Notes under the pieces: generated by a model
What the model was told of the DNA's origin: nothing
Seen by the model: the letters and a program-made list of their open reading frames with translations, nothing else
Databases searched by the model: none
Part shown: positions 35,060 through 46,659 of the stretch, piece by piece
How positions within the stretch are numbered: the first letter of the stretch is position 1
How the letters are laid out: every line of letters begins with the position of its first letter
DNA from: Reticulitermes lucifugus
Taxonomy: Eukaryota; Arthropoda; Insecta; Blattodea; Rhinotermitidae
Direction: 5' to 3'
Assembly (NCBI GenBank): GCA_026260175.1
Contig: JAKCWW010000396.1
Span: 37,530-101,529 of the forward strand
DNA: 64,000 bases
Program-made: the position numbers and the translations under genes

Positions 35060-36282
35060 ATACAGTAATAGCCAAAACTGATAAAACGTTTGTGCAGTGG
35101 CGGTTGAGTTGGCCACCAGGCAGATGCAATCTTCGGATCATATCCAAATTAACTGGACAAATTTCTGGTCCTATTTTTCCTCTCCCTCTTCTTTTCCCTT
35201 ATCAGTCTTTGGTTCTTTATTGGCAGAAGCCTCGATACCTTGGATTACCTCTTTGTTCGTTATCTTACTCAGGTTCTCTCTCCTCCGCATCCAACCATTT
35301 TGCAGCACTTTCTGCAGCACCATATTCGCCTGCCATGAACATATTCTTGTAGAAGCAATCTTAATTTGTCCACCACACGAGATTTAAACGGATTTACTGT
35401 ACTTTGGCACACGCACTAGATGAATATGTACCTGACTCAGCTTTATTGCGAGCGTTGCAGTATCCTGTTTAAGTTCGCGTGTGTTTGCTGGTAGAGATCT
35501 CCAGGAACGTCCAGTTTGTTCTATGTCGAACAGCTGAAGTTAAGTACACTCTTTTTTTTACTTAGCGTATCATTTAGTTTCGTTCTGAAGGGTTCTGTAC
35601 TCTCAACATCAGCCCTCAAACTTCAGCACAGTTTTTTTTTCGATTGAGGACGTCATTTTTGCTGCGAAAGTGCCTCAGCTAACCATTGCTATTTGTAAAA
35701 TTGGCGTCATCCATATATCTTGCAAGCCTTTTAAGCATCAGCCTGCAGTTCAGCTACACGCAAAACACCGCTTTATCTTACAAGTCACTTTTTCCAGGTT
35801 TTTGTCTTTAGGTGACTATATATGCCTTTTCTATGCACATCACTTTGACATGTAGAAGACCCAACATCAATTTTCAGAGCGAGTTGCTTGAAATTGTCAT
35901 GATTTTTCTTTACGTCAGACACAGTTTGTGTTGCATTATGAAATTCACCGTAGGTCTTATCAACCGATACACCAGCTTCTAACACCTCACATAGACCTAT
36001 CTAATTTGATGCTTGTATTAAGCGACGAATGCGTCACTTTATCACTTCTTTCTGTCGAAGTAATTTTGAGAACATAAGAAGTGCTATCATTTAGAAAAAA
36101 TAACGGATTTTGAGGCCCAACAAACACATTTACACGACCGACGTCGCAGCGCCGATATCACGGGCAGCGCTCGAGAGGTAATTGAGAAGAATGGCTTGCA
36201 TACAGTGACAGGTTTTGGGCCTTAGGGCAGGTTGGAGGGGTGGGCGTGGCTGTTGGACTTTGTAAAATGGATGTGTGTACTT
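32485..36282. other. No gene recognised; contains the (ACT)17 microsatellite
   Basis: The plus-strand frame at 34984-35352 owes its poly-threonine start to the ACT repeat. The segment 35100-35400 keeps overlapping frames on both strands (minus-strand phrase GEYGAAESAAKWLDAEE), but I do not recognise a family. The rest shows nothing. Confidence 0.4.
35008..35058. repeat. (ACT)17 microsatellite
   Basis: Seventeen perfect ACT units. In frame they would encode a threonine run, but there is no sign of a real gene. Confidence 0.92.
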
Positions 36283-36665
36283 CGAGTCTTTACCATACTA
36301 TTAAAAGTGTACGGTACTTGCTCGGGTTTTTCTGGAAGTAAACTGTACTGAAATAATGAAATTGTTCATTTAATGTGGCTGTTACTCCGAACACAAATGT
36401 TGCTGAAAGGTTGTAACTGTATTATATTCTCTTTGACCAAAAGAATTTCCCGAAATTGACTGTAAACTGTATTTAAAACAAAGAAGATATTTATTTTTTT
36501 ATTATGTCAACTTTATGGTTATGTACCCACGTCGAGTGGTGTTCTATGGTATAAAAGTTTTCCCATTGACACAAAATTGAGTAAAGTACCAGTACGTTAC
36601 CGCTGGGTTTTCTAAAATAAACTCTGCTGAAATACGAGTAATTATTCTGACGGTCCTATGAATAC
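36283..36665. repeat. Two diverged direct copies of an unnamed dispersed repeat
   Basis: The first copy (36325-36400) reads gtacggtacttgctcgggtt, aagtaaactgtactgaaata, then tgttactccgaacac. The second (36590-36650) reads gtaccagtacgttaccgctg, ggttttctaaaataaactct, gctgaaatacgag. They lie about 270 bp apart in the same orientation. A third piece is at 42045-42105 (cttaaaataaactg, then cttcactctgaacac). No coding potential is seen. Confidence 0.5.
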
Positions 36666-36669
36666 ATAT

Positions 36670-38129
36670 ACCCAATATTCTGTTATTTACTACCTGAACG
36701 CCTGTTGCCAAGCAATGAAACAGCAGTGAACACATATCGCTGATGAATATTCATTAAACTTTTTCCAAGCAATGCAACAACGGCGAACTTAGCTCGTTTT
36801 TAGCGTTATTGGTAGCCAAGAAACCTGACAAAGACATGCAAGGAAATCACTGAACGAAGAACTGGCATGTTAAGCGAAAGTAAGTTTTCCGACGGGATGA
36901 AATACAGCCTACTGTGACTGAAGTTTGCATCAATTGTACATGGAAGGGAATTTATGATAGCGGTTTATAAATAGGTTGTTAAAAGAAAATAATTAACAAT
37001 TGATATTGCTAGTTCAAATACATTTTATTTAACCGGTTAGAGACCGAAGTCTATGTAGGCTATTATATCACATGTGTGGCGACAGGATGTAGCAACCAAA
37101 AGTCAAATAACGAAAAGTATGTTAGAAAGCGAGACAAATTTCACATTCCATTCCATTTCTTTGCACTGTTTGACATTAATGCAAGTCACAACCATCAACA
37201 TACAACATTTACATAAATTAGCAATTTATGATTAATACCCCAACATGTTTCGACCGCATCTGGCCATCATCAGGATGTTCGTTTAAAAACACAATTATCT
37301 CTGAGGGTTTACATATATTTACAGTTCTGAAAAGAAACCTAGCACTCATTGACTTAAAAGTATGTGATTACTCAAACTTATTAAAGACTTAAATATGATA
37401 ATAAAGTAGCAATTTGTTAAGATTGTGTACCTATGTCAAAACCAATAGTGATATCTAAAATTACTATACAGTGATAACAAAATGGTAACTTATCATTCCA
37501 TTGTTCATATTATGATTTTATTCATTGTATTATGTGACACTAGCATTCCAAGAACCTGACTACTAGACCATGAAATTTGAGGTAGCGCGCTCCTCCGAAA
37601 CGTGTGGTAACTAATTGCCAGTCGACACTGCCCCATATGCCAGAAGACTTGCGTATTTATCAATCTTGCTGTGAGAACCAGAAATCTCGACTCTTTAGTT
37701 AAGGATAACAAGAGTGAAGTCTTAATTTTCATGAAAAATATTCCTGTGAGCTACCATTCAAATAACACATTAAGGAATTTTTAACGTATGTATTTTGAAG
37801 AAGAATTAGAAAATTAATCATATGTGTTACACGCGCTTTACAAATACGTTGCTTCATGTTTTCCGTCCTCAGTGACCTTAATGTTAATTTATTGCCAATA
37901 AAATTCTTTCGCTGCAAATCTATTAGCACTAAAGTTGCCACGACACACAGAATCAAGAGACATGGACGTAATTTGCGATGCCATGGCACACATAATTCCC
38001 CCAGCCTAAACCCCCAACATATTATAATGTGTCGACTGGTTGGGGCTATTTATTTAACACGACAGAGGCGATGGTACGGTGCTATGGAGCAGTTGTAGAA
38101 TGGTGACTGGTAGGGGACAGGAGAAGAAG
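36670..38129. other. No gene recognised apart from a ribozyme-like motif
   Basis: Short frames without motifs. The only structured element seen is the hammerhead-like piece at 37244-37273. Confidence 0.4.
37244..37273 (-). ncRNA. Hammerhead-like motif, degraded copy
   Basis: Minus strand: CTGATGA (37273-37267), an extra T, then GGCC paired to GGTC with one G-U around a 6-nt loop, GAAAC (37251-37247), and ATGTT. The conserved boxes are intact, but stem II is weak and stem I does not close clearly. Confidence 0.4.
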
Positions 38130-38265
38130 CTGTGAGAAAAAGCTGCGCTTCATAGCCACTTCTTTGACCACAAGTCTCATAAAAAGTCATCCGGGACTGA
38201 ACCCGAGGCTCCGTAGTGATTAAACCAGCGTGTAACCGCTTGAGCTACGGCACGGCCCATTTTTC
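38130..38265 (-). mobile_element. SINE3 (tRNA-derived) copy, reverse strand
   Basis: On the minus strand the head ccgtgccgtagctcaagcgg then ttacacgctgg is the best-preserved A-box side of this family. The B-box side is cctcgggttcagtcccgga. The body is short: gactttttatgagacttgtg. The T-arm-like sequence is clear, but no acceptor stem can be formed, so it is not a functional tRNA. Confidence 0.75.
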
Positions 38266-40109
38266 CTTAAATGAAACTGAAGGAAATGAAATTAAAAATT
38301 CTGCACCCTGAAAAATGTTTTAACATTTTTGTCAATGAGACCTGTATTTTATGCCATGTGTAAAATTTTACACGATGAGCCGTTTTTGTGATATTTTATG
38401 CACACTAATATAAGAATCTTGTTTTGTACGAGTGATATTCGACAGATTCGAAAAAAAATAATCCTCCAGCGAGTTGTATTGTAGACACTCCGTTCGGTAC
38501 CAGATATGTGGCGTGGGAGGGGGGGATATGACCCCCCTCCGAGTGTATATTTTTATAAACTTGCTGTGAATAACATACGGTATGCTGTCTATAGCTTAAC
38601 GTTCTGAGTTTTTTTTAATTTACCTTAACATTGTTGCAAGTTTGTCTTTAGTAAGCAAATAACGTCAATGTAGACTCGAGGTTCAAAATTGTGTATATGG
38701 AACTTCAGATTCACCAAAAATATGTAGAGTATGTGTGTCAGAGGTATGCATGCGGTTTTCCGACAAGAGTCATGTGTGTGCCTGCATTCCCACCGTAAAT
38801 TTTCAGTTAGGAAATTTGTGTGGCGTTTAGTGATGGTCTGCAGCGATGGATTCTGAACACGGATAGGCCAGGCCCCAGACACGTTTGTGTAACCGACGCT
38901 TGTAAAATGAAGAGAACATGCTGATATATTTACTTAAATTTCATAAACATAACCCCATGAAGTATGAAAGATATATATTTTCTTGGCTGATGAAAATTCC
39001 ATGCTTTGAATAAAGTAGGTTACAGTAATTCTACAATGAAGGACAATACAGTACATAACGTGCTACGGAGAACAAACGTAGGTTCAATATTCCTGCTACA
39101 TGTTTCGGGCAGGCTGGGTTACCGACGGTGAGAACGTATAGAATACAAAGTAGAAATTACTGAAGATTTATATTAAAAGTTATTGCGTTAAGTCAGCTCA
39201 TGTATTACAGAGTGTAATTGTGCGTCAATATATTGTCAAAATCTATATAAAACGTACAATTATTGTCAAGCCTCTGTTGTGTGTATGTAGAGAAAGTGGG
39301 ATGATCTAGTGGTGTATAATCCTACTTGATTTTAAAATGACAGTGTATGAAATGTTAAAATGGTAAAATGTGCATGTCGTTTGTTTCTCGTAATTTGTGT
39401 GTCATGGTCTTATACTTGAAACTGTTTCTGCAAACGTCACTGGTTTTCTTTCCAGTTATCCGCAGTTTGCTTAGCTGTTAGTCGTACATCGTTGACCATT
39501 TCGCACATTGTTGTGCAAGCGAACAGACACTCAATCAAATGTCCCACGCAGTAAAGGCCTCTCTGCAGGGCGCTCTGAATATTTAGGTACTGCCAGACAC
39601 GATGGACTTCATTGACACCGAAGGACAGATGGCGGCTTATGCGGTTCATTACTTCAGTCTCTGGTAATGTTTGTTTTTTAATGTTTTGTTACCAAAAGAG
39701 AAAGATGCCAATTTGAAATCAGCGATTTGTACGAGTAAATAAACCATATTCTTTGAATGGGGGTTACCTCTTTTTTTTGTATTTCTCCCTCTGACACAAT
39801 GGATCATATCTCGCAGATAAAGCGTCCAAGAATCTATGTTAACATGGACAGTATTCTTTGTTTATGCGTATTTAACACATCTATAAAATGTAGGAGACCA
39901 AATTACAGTGAAATTTAATATTACAAGAAACGTTCTTGAAATTCAAGACTGAAATGGTGCGCGTTCGGAATGACCAGTTCGTGCTATTCACCTCAGCAGA
40001 AAATTAAAACCGAACGAAGTCATAACAACAGTACAAATATAATCATCTTCATAATAATAGTAATAATAATAACAGTAATAATCATGATCATCACCGTCAC
40101 CACCACCAT
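38266..40109. other. No gene recognised; one eroded ribozyme-like core
   Basis: At 39095-39140 the minus strand reads TCACCGTCGGTAACC, CCTGCCCGAAACATGTAGCA. The GAAACATGTA end is kept but the CUGANGA box is lost. A mixed TAA/GTAATAA microsatellite runs near 40052-40085, next to the SINE1 fragment. Confidence 0.4.
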
Positions 40110-40290
40110 GTCTCCCTAAAACATGCCATGGAGGCACAGAGGGGGAGTAGACGTAACATCGGCACTAGATGGGGGTATGTGGTCAGCGCCACGCCCGGGC
40201 TGCTTCAACCCAGAGAAAGAGACCCGGTACCCATTTAACAGGAGGCTGAGTGTGCCCGAAGAAAGGCCTCAGTTGGTGTGCAGAAGCCTG
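40110..40290 (-). mobile_element. Partial SINE1 copy, reverse strand
   Basis: Reverse-complement landmarks of SINE1 are present: catgccatggaggcacag, ggcactagatgggggt, gtggtcagcgccacgcc, cccggtacccatttaacagg, aggctgagtg. The tRNA-like head is not seen. It is the first part of a nested block that runs to about 40800. Confidence 0.75.
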
Positions 40291-40342
40291 GTAAGACCCG
40301 TAAATTAACAATTATAAAATGTAACTGTCTTTTTATGTGTGT

Positions 40343-40528
40343 GTAACACCTAGACTTACTAGTAGTGATCCCACTGCGTTAAATAGACATAACGTAAAGA
40401 CTCGCACTGTTGCCATATTTTTAATTGTTAGTGTAAGTTACATTAAAAAAAAATATAGCAACAATGCGAGTCTTTACGTTATGTCTATTTAATGCAGTGG
40501 GATCTCTACTAATTAGTCTGGGTGTTAC
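40343..40528. mobile_element. Palindromic MITE (foldback, about 80-bp arms)
   Basis: The left arm, 40343-40421, begins gtaacacctagact. The reverse complement of the right arm, 40452-40528, begins gtaacacccagact. The arms differ at about 7 of 80 positions, so the element is nearly a perfect hairpin with a loop of about 30 nt. The core aaatagacataacgtaaag is identical in both arms. There is no coding capacity. The high arm identity suggests a fairly recent element or a strong constraint on pairing. Confidence 0.85.
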
Positions 40529-40559
40529 AATGGTTAATGTAAGTTAAAACACAGGTGGC

Positions 40560-40672
40560 GGGCTCTTGTGAGTTTGGTAATGAACCTTCGGGTTCCATAA
40601 AACGCGGGGAATTTCTTGACTAGCTGACGACCTGTTAGCTTCTCAAGAAGGACTCTGCTCCATGGAGTTAGT
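40560..40672 (+). mobile_element. LINE-A 3' end (stop and tail)
   Basis: The frame VSLVMNLRVP ends with the taa at 40598-40600. It is followed by aatttcttgactagctgacg, gacctgttagcttctcaaga and ctctgctccatggagtta, the LINE-A tail. It matches the tail at 32.4 kb and the fragment at 54.6 kb. It sits between the palindromic MITE and another SINE1 fragment. Confidence 0.8.
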
Positions 40673-40687
40673 TAGTTAGTGTAAGTT

Positions 40688-40798
40688 AAAAGGTAAAATT
40701 GTCCCTGTGCAGGCCATGAAGATACATGGGGGAAAGGATATGTAACTCCACTCGTTCCTTACCTTGGTACTAGATGGAGGTATTTTATATGAGGCCTA
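40688..40798 (-). mobile_element. Partial SINE1 copy, reverse strand (3' end)
   Basis: The segment reads aaggtaaaattgtccctgtg, caggccatgaagatacatgg, ggtactagatggaggtattt, the reverse complement of the SINE1 3' end. The phrase gttagtgtaagttaaaa just before it also occurs, with changes, at about 40426 and 40532, hinting at a broken or duplicated insertion site. Confidence 0.7.
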
Positions 40799-40799
40799 A

Positions 40800-42265
40800 G
40801 CTGCTTGAAACTACCGAATACAGAGGCATAAGAAACTCCTTGGAATATTTTTTGATTAAAGCGGATGTCATTCAATAGTGGTTATATCATGCTGATTGTA
40901 GCTCATTCCTGTATTTGGTCATGTAATTGCTGACGACATTAACTTGTACATATCTGACGTAACAATTAATTCAGAACTCGAAATTTTATTGGAGCAAATG
41001 ACACTTCATCCAAAGACACCTGCAACTCTTACACTGTTGAAAGCCTTAAAGTTTAAGGGCGCATTTAAATATGAAGCATCCCCCTGAAACGGAGTTTTCG
41101 AGAAGTTTGACATAAGCAGCCTTGTGTACTTGTATTCCATAGGTACTTGTTCAAATAGAGGGCGGGCTGAAAGCTATCTTTTTTTAGATTTCACATAATT
41201 TTTATGTCTCTTCCAGCACTTCTGGGATAATGCCTTGGTCACCTTGTTCGAAATGCTCGCCATTCACTGTCATTCGAAGAGTCTTTAAAGTTAGAAGTGT
41301 TGAATTACTTCCGAGTCAGTGGAATCTTTTGCCGTTATTCTAAGAATTTGTTTTCTATGTGCCAAAGGCTGTGTGGTTTGGAGTTACGGAAGAAACGAGA
41401 GGGCCTTTATTGCTAAGCTACTTTGAAGAAAATCAAGTGATACTGCAGACTACTGGCAAATGCAGCGTAGATTATAAGGCACAATTTTGGCATCCAAAAT
41501 CTGCTTTTCGTACTTAGGAATTGTTTAATTTAACAAGGGATGACGACGTGCTTTTAGTGCAAGTCGTCGCTCGCTCTCAGTTGGCTTTTTGGTTGGTTGC
41601 CTGCTTCTATCCCGAAAATAAGACGCAATACGTATATTAATGACGCCCAGTTACGTGCAGACTAGAGAAGAAGCAACTCTAGAAAAGTCTGTGGGCATAT
41701 ATTAACTGAGAGAGGACGCACTGTGCAGTTGTACTGCATGCTGTGATATTACTACATAAATTTACATAATTATTTATTTTCTTTAATTAAGTTTTACTTT
41801 TTCATTGCAAATAAGACAGCCTCAGACGTCGCATGCATTACGTGAGTAGAGACCGACAGAGATTACACATCTCACATGCCAGAGACACTTATGTATTTCT
41901 CCGACATCCCAAGTGGGTTAGAGGAGTTACGTAACCCTGCCTTCTGATTTGTCTTTTATGTGATTGTTGAAGTTCCATTCAGAAATGCTATGCTTACATG
42001 TAGAAACAAACATGAAAGTATCGTATGCTACCGAAACTGCCCGTATTCGAGCAGGCGTTTCTTAAAATAAACTGTTTTTAAATAACTTCACTCTGAACAC
42101 TTACGCGACATGACCAGTGGCTCATCATTTACAGCCATGGGGCATGATTGTGAGAGCTAGATGCTTTCAATGCGTGAAATCACATTTTCTGAAATTTTGC
42201 CATGAGAAAAGTATCGAAAATTTTTCGTTTGAATGGGTGACCGTATGTCTTATGTATTTTTAAAG
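40800..42265. other. No gene recognised
   Basis: A third fragment of the 36.3 kb repeat is at 42045-42105. Otherwise nothing is recognised. Confidence 0.4.
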
Positions 42266-42267
42266 GA

Positions 42268-42536
42268 CTAGGCTACGGGCTGGGCGATCCAGGGTTCAAA
42301 TACCGTCAGGGGAAGTTATTTTTCTCTTCTACAAAACGTCCAGTCTAGCCCTGGGACGCAGCCAACCTGTCGTTCAGTGGGTACTGGGAGAGGGGGTGAT
42401 CTCCCCGGGGTAAAGCGGCCGGTGCTGTATGCTGACAACTTCCATTTAGCGCCGGGGTTAAGAATGAGTAGAATTATACCTCCAGTCCCTCTATATGACT
42501 TTACGTCTTGTACAGGGACAACTTTCCCTTTTTAAG
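42268..42536 (+). mobile_element. SINE1 (tRNA-derived) copy
   Basis: Head: ctaggctacgggctgggcg then ccagggttcaaataccg as the B-box side. Body: ccagtctagccctgggacgc, cgttcagtgggtactgg, ggggtaaagcggccggtgc, gccggggttaagaatgag, tatacctccagtccctc, ttgtacagggac. The 5' end of the tRNA-like part is missing. It is diverged but complete in the body. Confidence 0.82.
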
Positions 42537-42539
42537 TAC

Positions 42540-44128
42540 TTTTAAAGAAGTGTAGAAGAAAGGACACCTTTTTTACTGTCGATTGAAATATCTTTCCAAA
42601 GAGTTTGAGTTTTACTTTTGTAACTAACTGCTAATTGCCGGCAGTGATATTAATTACTTAATGAGAAGCTTCAGGTTCACTGCAGAATTCTAACTGCTCT
42701 GACGTTTGAGTTGCGTTTCATGAGCAAAAATTTGTACTAAATTTAGAGGGGAAAGAAGGGGCGTATTGTAGCTGCCTTGCGTGATTGCTACCTGGATCGC
42801 CACAAAGCAAACATAGCCTGGTTAATTAAACATGCCCTCCTCGGGTTTACCTTTGCCGCAGCGTATGAATACAAAGGGTGACCACATGCAGTAAAACAAT
42901 AGCAGACGCACTTTTATTCTGAAATTTAATGATAGCAGTACTGTATTATGCCTTCAATTTCCGACTCGAATCCTCAGAGATTTTACTTCGTATAGTGCTG
43001 GATCAAAAATTCTCTACTGTCTTGCACATCATTTACTAATGCTGTTTGCAGAGATGTTGGTATGTTCGAGAAAAAAATCGATATTTCTTAATGATTTGTT
43101 AAGGGTATTGTGGGTGTTGTGAACTGTAGTTCTGCATTAAAAGTTGGGCTATAGTTTCTCATGATAATATTGTTAATATTTTGTTAATGTATGTTACTGA
43201 CAAAGAAAGACCCTGACGAATAATCTAACGTAACTTTAGTGCCGTTAAATATTTATCTAAACAAAAGTAACTAACGAAGATATCACATTTGAGGTTCTTA
43301 ATTCAGAAAGCGAAACTGAGACTGTGGCTGCATTATCTCCCCTTGAAATTAGAAATGGGTGGGAGTTACTTAAGTTTGAAATGTTGAAGAAGTGAACTGC
43401 GAAATGCAAACCACAGAAACACTTTTGTTCTATCTCTGGGAACCGAATTGAGTCATCCATCGTGCAAAATGGCAGCTCTAATTTAAAAGGAACTGTAATG
43501 ACAAGATAAATCCAGATGTAAATGATTGGCCGCAGAGAATTCCGTGGACAGTTTAATTTCCGTCCCGGTAAAGTCAGCATTTCATCCTCCTTCGTTAAAG
43601 ACTCGTGTCATTTTAGAAACCCTCAAACGGTATTCTCTCATAACCAACGTATCATGTCGTATATAAATGAAAATTACCCCTATTAATATAGACTCAACTT
43701 AGTGCCACAGTGTTCATCCATATTATTAAGTAACAAAAATGAACGGTGAAATATTCGTCTCACAGGTATAGCTGAAAATGATAAATTGCACCTGGGCGAA
43801 AGATAATCTCACTCCGCTACTAGCGGCCTCTGCTAGGCCACGAGGATCCGCTTATGGCGGATGTGTTTATACAGAACATCGATCGTTCACACACAGTCAC
43901 AACGTTTAAAAGATGAAGACACCAAATGCTTCGACTTTATCTCCCTTCACAGTGTTCGTTTGGCGTTACAAATTCAGTTACATGATAGCTGTCAAATAGA
44001 ATCTGGTTCCACAAGCGTGCGAATTCTGTTCGTTTTAGGGCATGAGTCTTACTTCTGAAGGGCAGTCCAAAGTGTTTAGAAAAGGGATGACCTACTCGTA
44101 ATTTAGTGTACACTGATATTAGATTGTA
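42540..44128. other. No gene recognised
   Basis: The minus-strand frame at 43257-43580 (107 codons) shows no motif. No repeat is recognised. Confidence 0.4.
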
Positions 44129-44130
44129 TG

Positions 44131-44351
44131 CAGTGGCGTAGACAAGGATCCCGCAGACCCGCGGCGCTGGTGGCCCCTTGGGTTACCGGCGTCCGCGAAT
44201 ATACAAGTACTAAACTTTGCTGTGGGTTCTTTAGGACTGGATTCCGTTCATCCGACAGAAGACAGAATTGTGGATCCCTGTTATGAAATCTTGGCGTAAC
44301 ATCGCTAAAAATCTTAGGGGGGTGGGGCCCAAACGGATATCTGTGACACTG
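44131..44351. mobile_element. Non-autonomous DNA transposon (MITE-1), copy 2
   Basis: The left end is cagtggcgtagacaaggat; the right end reverse-complemented is cagtgtcacagatatccg. The interior matches copy 1 at 31.25 kb: aagtactaaactttgctgtg, tctttaggactggattcc, ccgacagaagacag, tgtggatccctgtta and the ggggcccaaacgg block. The flanking octamers attgtatg and attttttc agree at only 5 of 8 positions, so a target-site duplication is doubtful. Confidence 0.72.
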
Positions 44352-44594
44352 ATTTTTTCCTTGATATTAAATTACATGTCAAGGGAATTGGCTTTGATAA
44401 CGTAATTAGATTTAATTAATTTAGAATTATATATATAGCATATTACGTCTTTTAACGATGTTTTTCCAGTTGCACAGATTGTATAGCGTACCATTAGATG
44501 GCTATATTATTCTGAATGGTAAGTAGGTGGAAGGATTGGAGGGAGGCGATTATGACGGAAGTTCCTTGAATTCGCCTGAAAGAAACGTAGGAAA

Positions 44595-44705
44595 TTTCTC
44601 AGAGGTGCCAGAAAAGCTGCCGGGATTCGAACGGGTGTCTTACAAGTACAAACGGAGCGTTACACTACACCAACCCATTCGGTCGAAATGTCGTGTTGGC
44701 GGTGA
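44595..44705 (-). mobile_element. tRNA-like SINE or tRNA pseudogene
   Basis: On the minus strand, ggttggtgtagtgtaacgct (A-box side) is followed by acacccgttcgaatcccgg (B-box and T-arm side). A matching acceptor stem cannot be formed from the flanks, so it is not a working tRNA gene. It does not match the three SINE families in this window. The continuing sequence (cttttctggcacctctg) has no second copy here. Confidence 0.5.
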
Positions 44706-44709
44706 TTAA

Positions 44710-45754
44710 TCACCTGTTTCTAATACCATAGCATTATGTAGTTAATTGGATGTATCATCCGCATACACACCACCAGTAGAGGTCTATTAAGTATAATACC
44801 ACTATAATTCAAATAGACTAACAGTTGTATTTTGTACTTGGTGATGACATGAGGGGTAATACTTCACGTTACTATGTCATGCATGGATTAAGGAGAACCG
44901 CAGTAACTTGAGGAGGGCCAACAAACCGCTGAAATTCCTACAGCCTCATTACTGATTGTCTTTCAATGGGTGCCCAGTTACAGTGTCGACCGGGTTACTG
45001 CCTGTTAGGCTTTCGTCTTAGTCAATCGACTTTTAATTCTAGACTAGTACTTCAAAATAGGCCGTTATTTGCCCATTTCGAATACTTGTCTACTCACTAT
45101 TAATAATTATTTTCCCATTTCATTCGACCCTGTAACTTCAGCTGTTGGAAAGCATCAGTATATAACCTACTTGATATAAAAATCAATTCAAATTACGCCC
45201 AGTGTCTCACCGAATCGTGTCTGAAAACTGAATTTTGGTGCCTGTGTAAACAAGCACACAGTGAAGACTGCTTCTCATTTCCTCAAACAAGTGAAGGCGT
45301 TTAGTGTAAATTGCAAAACTTCGGAGACAATACTGATGTAGAATGGCACGATGTGAATATTTATTTTTCAGTTTCATTCCGTTAATTGAATAACTTTACT
45401 TGAGTGTACTCCGTATAAATTAGAATAATAGCAGAGACTAGCATTCACACATGAGTACCCAATTTCTGAACTGTGCGAGAAGCGTACTTGTTTAATATAT
45501 GGCTAAGTGTTTTCGTATGCGACACAAAGCAAGAGTCGCTCTTTTATCTTTTATCGAGAAAATAAATTTAACCGTAGCCCTTATCTCAAAAGTTCCAAGT
45601 TTTAGCCATGATTATTTTTATGGGCTTTAGAAGAATATGACTTAATAAAGGAAATTTTTATATACTAGAAAATAAAATATGATAAAAGGAAATAGTCATA
45701 TATGATATGTTGATGTGACGAAACCAGGACTTAGAACAGAATCATCATATATGT
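44710..45754. other. No gene recognised
   Basis: No gene, RNA or recognised repeat is seen. Confidence 0.45.
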
Positions 45755-45995
45755 GTGACGTGCCGTGGTTCAGGCTGTTAGTAGCTGGCCATTCAATGCG
45801 GAGACAGGGGTTCAGTTCTGGGTCAGTCTATGTGGAATCTGTGGTGGAAAACTTGTCACGGGGCCTTTTTATATCCAAGTGCTTCTCCTTCCCCTGCCAT
45901 TATCACGCCAACAGTGCTCTTTATTTATTCATTTATTCATTCACTCACTTATCACCAACGCCATATAACGTTAGCAATTGACAGCGTCGTCGAAT
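45755..45995 (+). mobile_element. SINE3 (tRNA-derived) copy
   Basis: The head is gtgccgtggttcaggctgtt then agtagctgg; the B-box side is caggggttcagttctggg. The body ctatgtggaatctgtggtgg, then tgtcacggggcctttttata, runs to a T/A-rich stretch and the end ataacgttagcaattgacag. That end is shared with the 51.2 kb copy (acgtagcaattgacgg), which helps define the 3' end. Two overlapping frames here are artefacts. Confidence 0.8.
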
Positions 45996-46000
45996 AATAG

Positions 46001-46106
46001 ACACTCGTTCACTCACACACTCGTTCACTCACACACTCGTTCACTCACACACTCGTTCACTCACACTCGTTCACTCACACACTCGTTCACTCACACACTC
46101 GCTCAC
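46001..46106. repeat. 18-bp minisatellite directly after SINE3
   Basis: About six units of cactcgttcactcacaca run in tandem, one shortened, ending in a cactcgctcacataa variant. The array begins only a few bases after the SINE3 3' end, which suggests that it grew from the SINE tail. Confidence 0.88.
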
Positions 46107-46109
46107 ATA

Positions 46110-46655
46110 ATCTTGTTTCTTAATGGATAGATAAAACTTAATTTATAATTTGAAAATATTCTAAAATTTAAAAGTATTTGGCGCACACCTGCAACAAAAT
46201 AGGGCTGAGGTTCATGTTGACGTTACTCGGGTAAGAAAAATTACATCACCTTTTCTACTTCCAAAAAAGTCGACATATATTTAAAACAATACTTTTTAAG
46301 TCGCTTTTTGTGGTTTGTGAAGTTTGGTCACACATTCTGTCGAAAGACCAAAAGGTATGAGAATATTTGAAATCAAGTGGTCTAAAAAATACATATGTTG
46401 GTCGACAGTTTAAAGATTTTACATAAAGACGTGTGTCACACGTGTCGTCTGGTATTGTTAGGCCACTGAAGGGATGTATGAGAATTTATCGAGGAGTAAA
46501 AACAAATGTATTGTGATTAGTTACAAATGCTATATTTATTAGGATAATTGTGACAATGAGGCCCGTTTTTGTTGTTGCTTATTGCAAACTTATTTATTTA
46601 TAGTCTAAGTATTTATTTATGAGGCACAACAGGCTGTGTTTTTAGGCTTGCGCGT
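46110..46655. other. No gene recognised
   Basis: The stretch is AT-rich, with no recognised features. Confidence 0.45.
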
Positions 46656-46659
46656 GTCT

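Noticed and set aside
34984-35352. 122-codon frame beginning with a poly-threonine run
   Set aside because: The run is the ACT microsatellite in frame; the rest has no recognisable domain.
44595-44705. Functional tRNA gene on the minus strand
   Set aside because: The T-arm and D-arm sequences are present, but the acceptor stem strands do not pair.
45985-46110. CRISPR-like array
   Set aside because: The 18-bp units run head to tail without spacers; it is a minisatellite in eukaryotic sequence.
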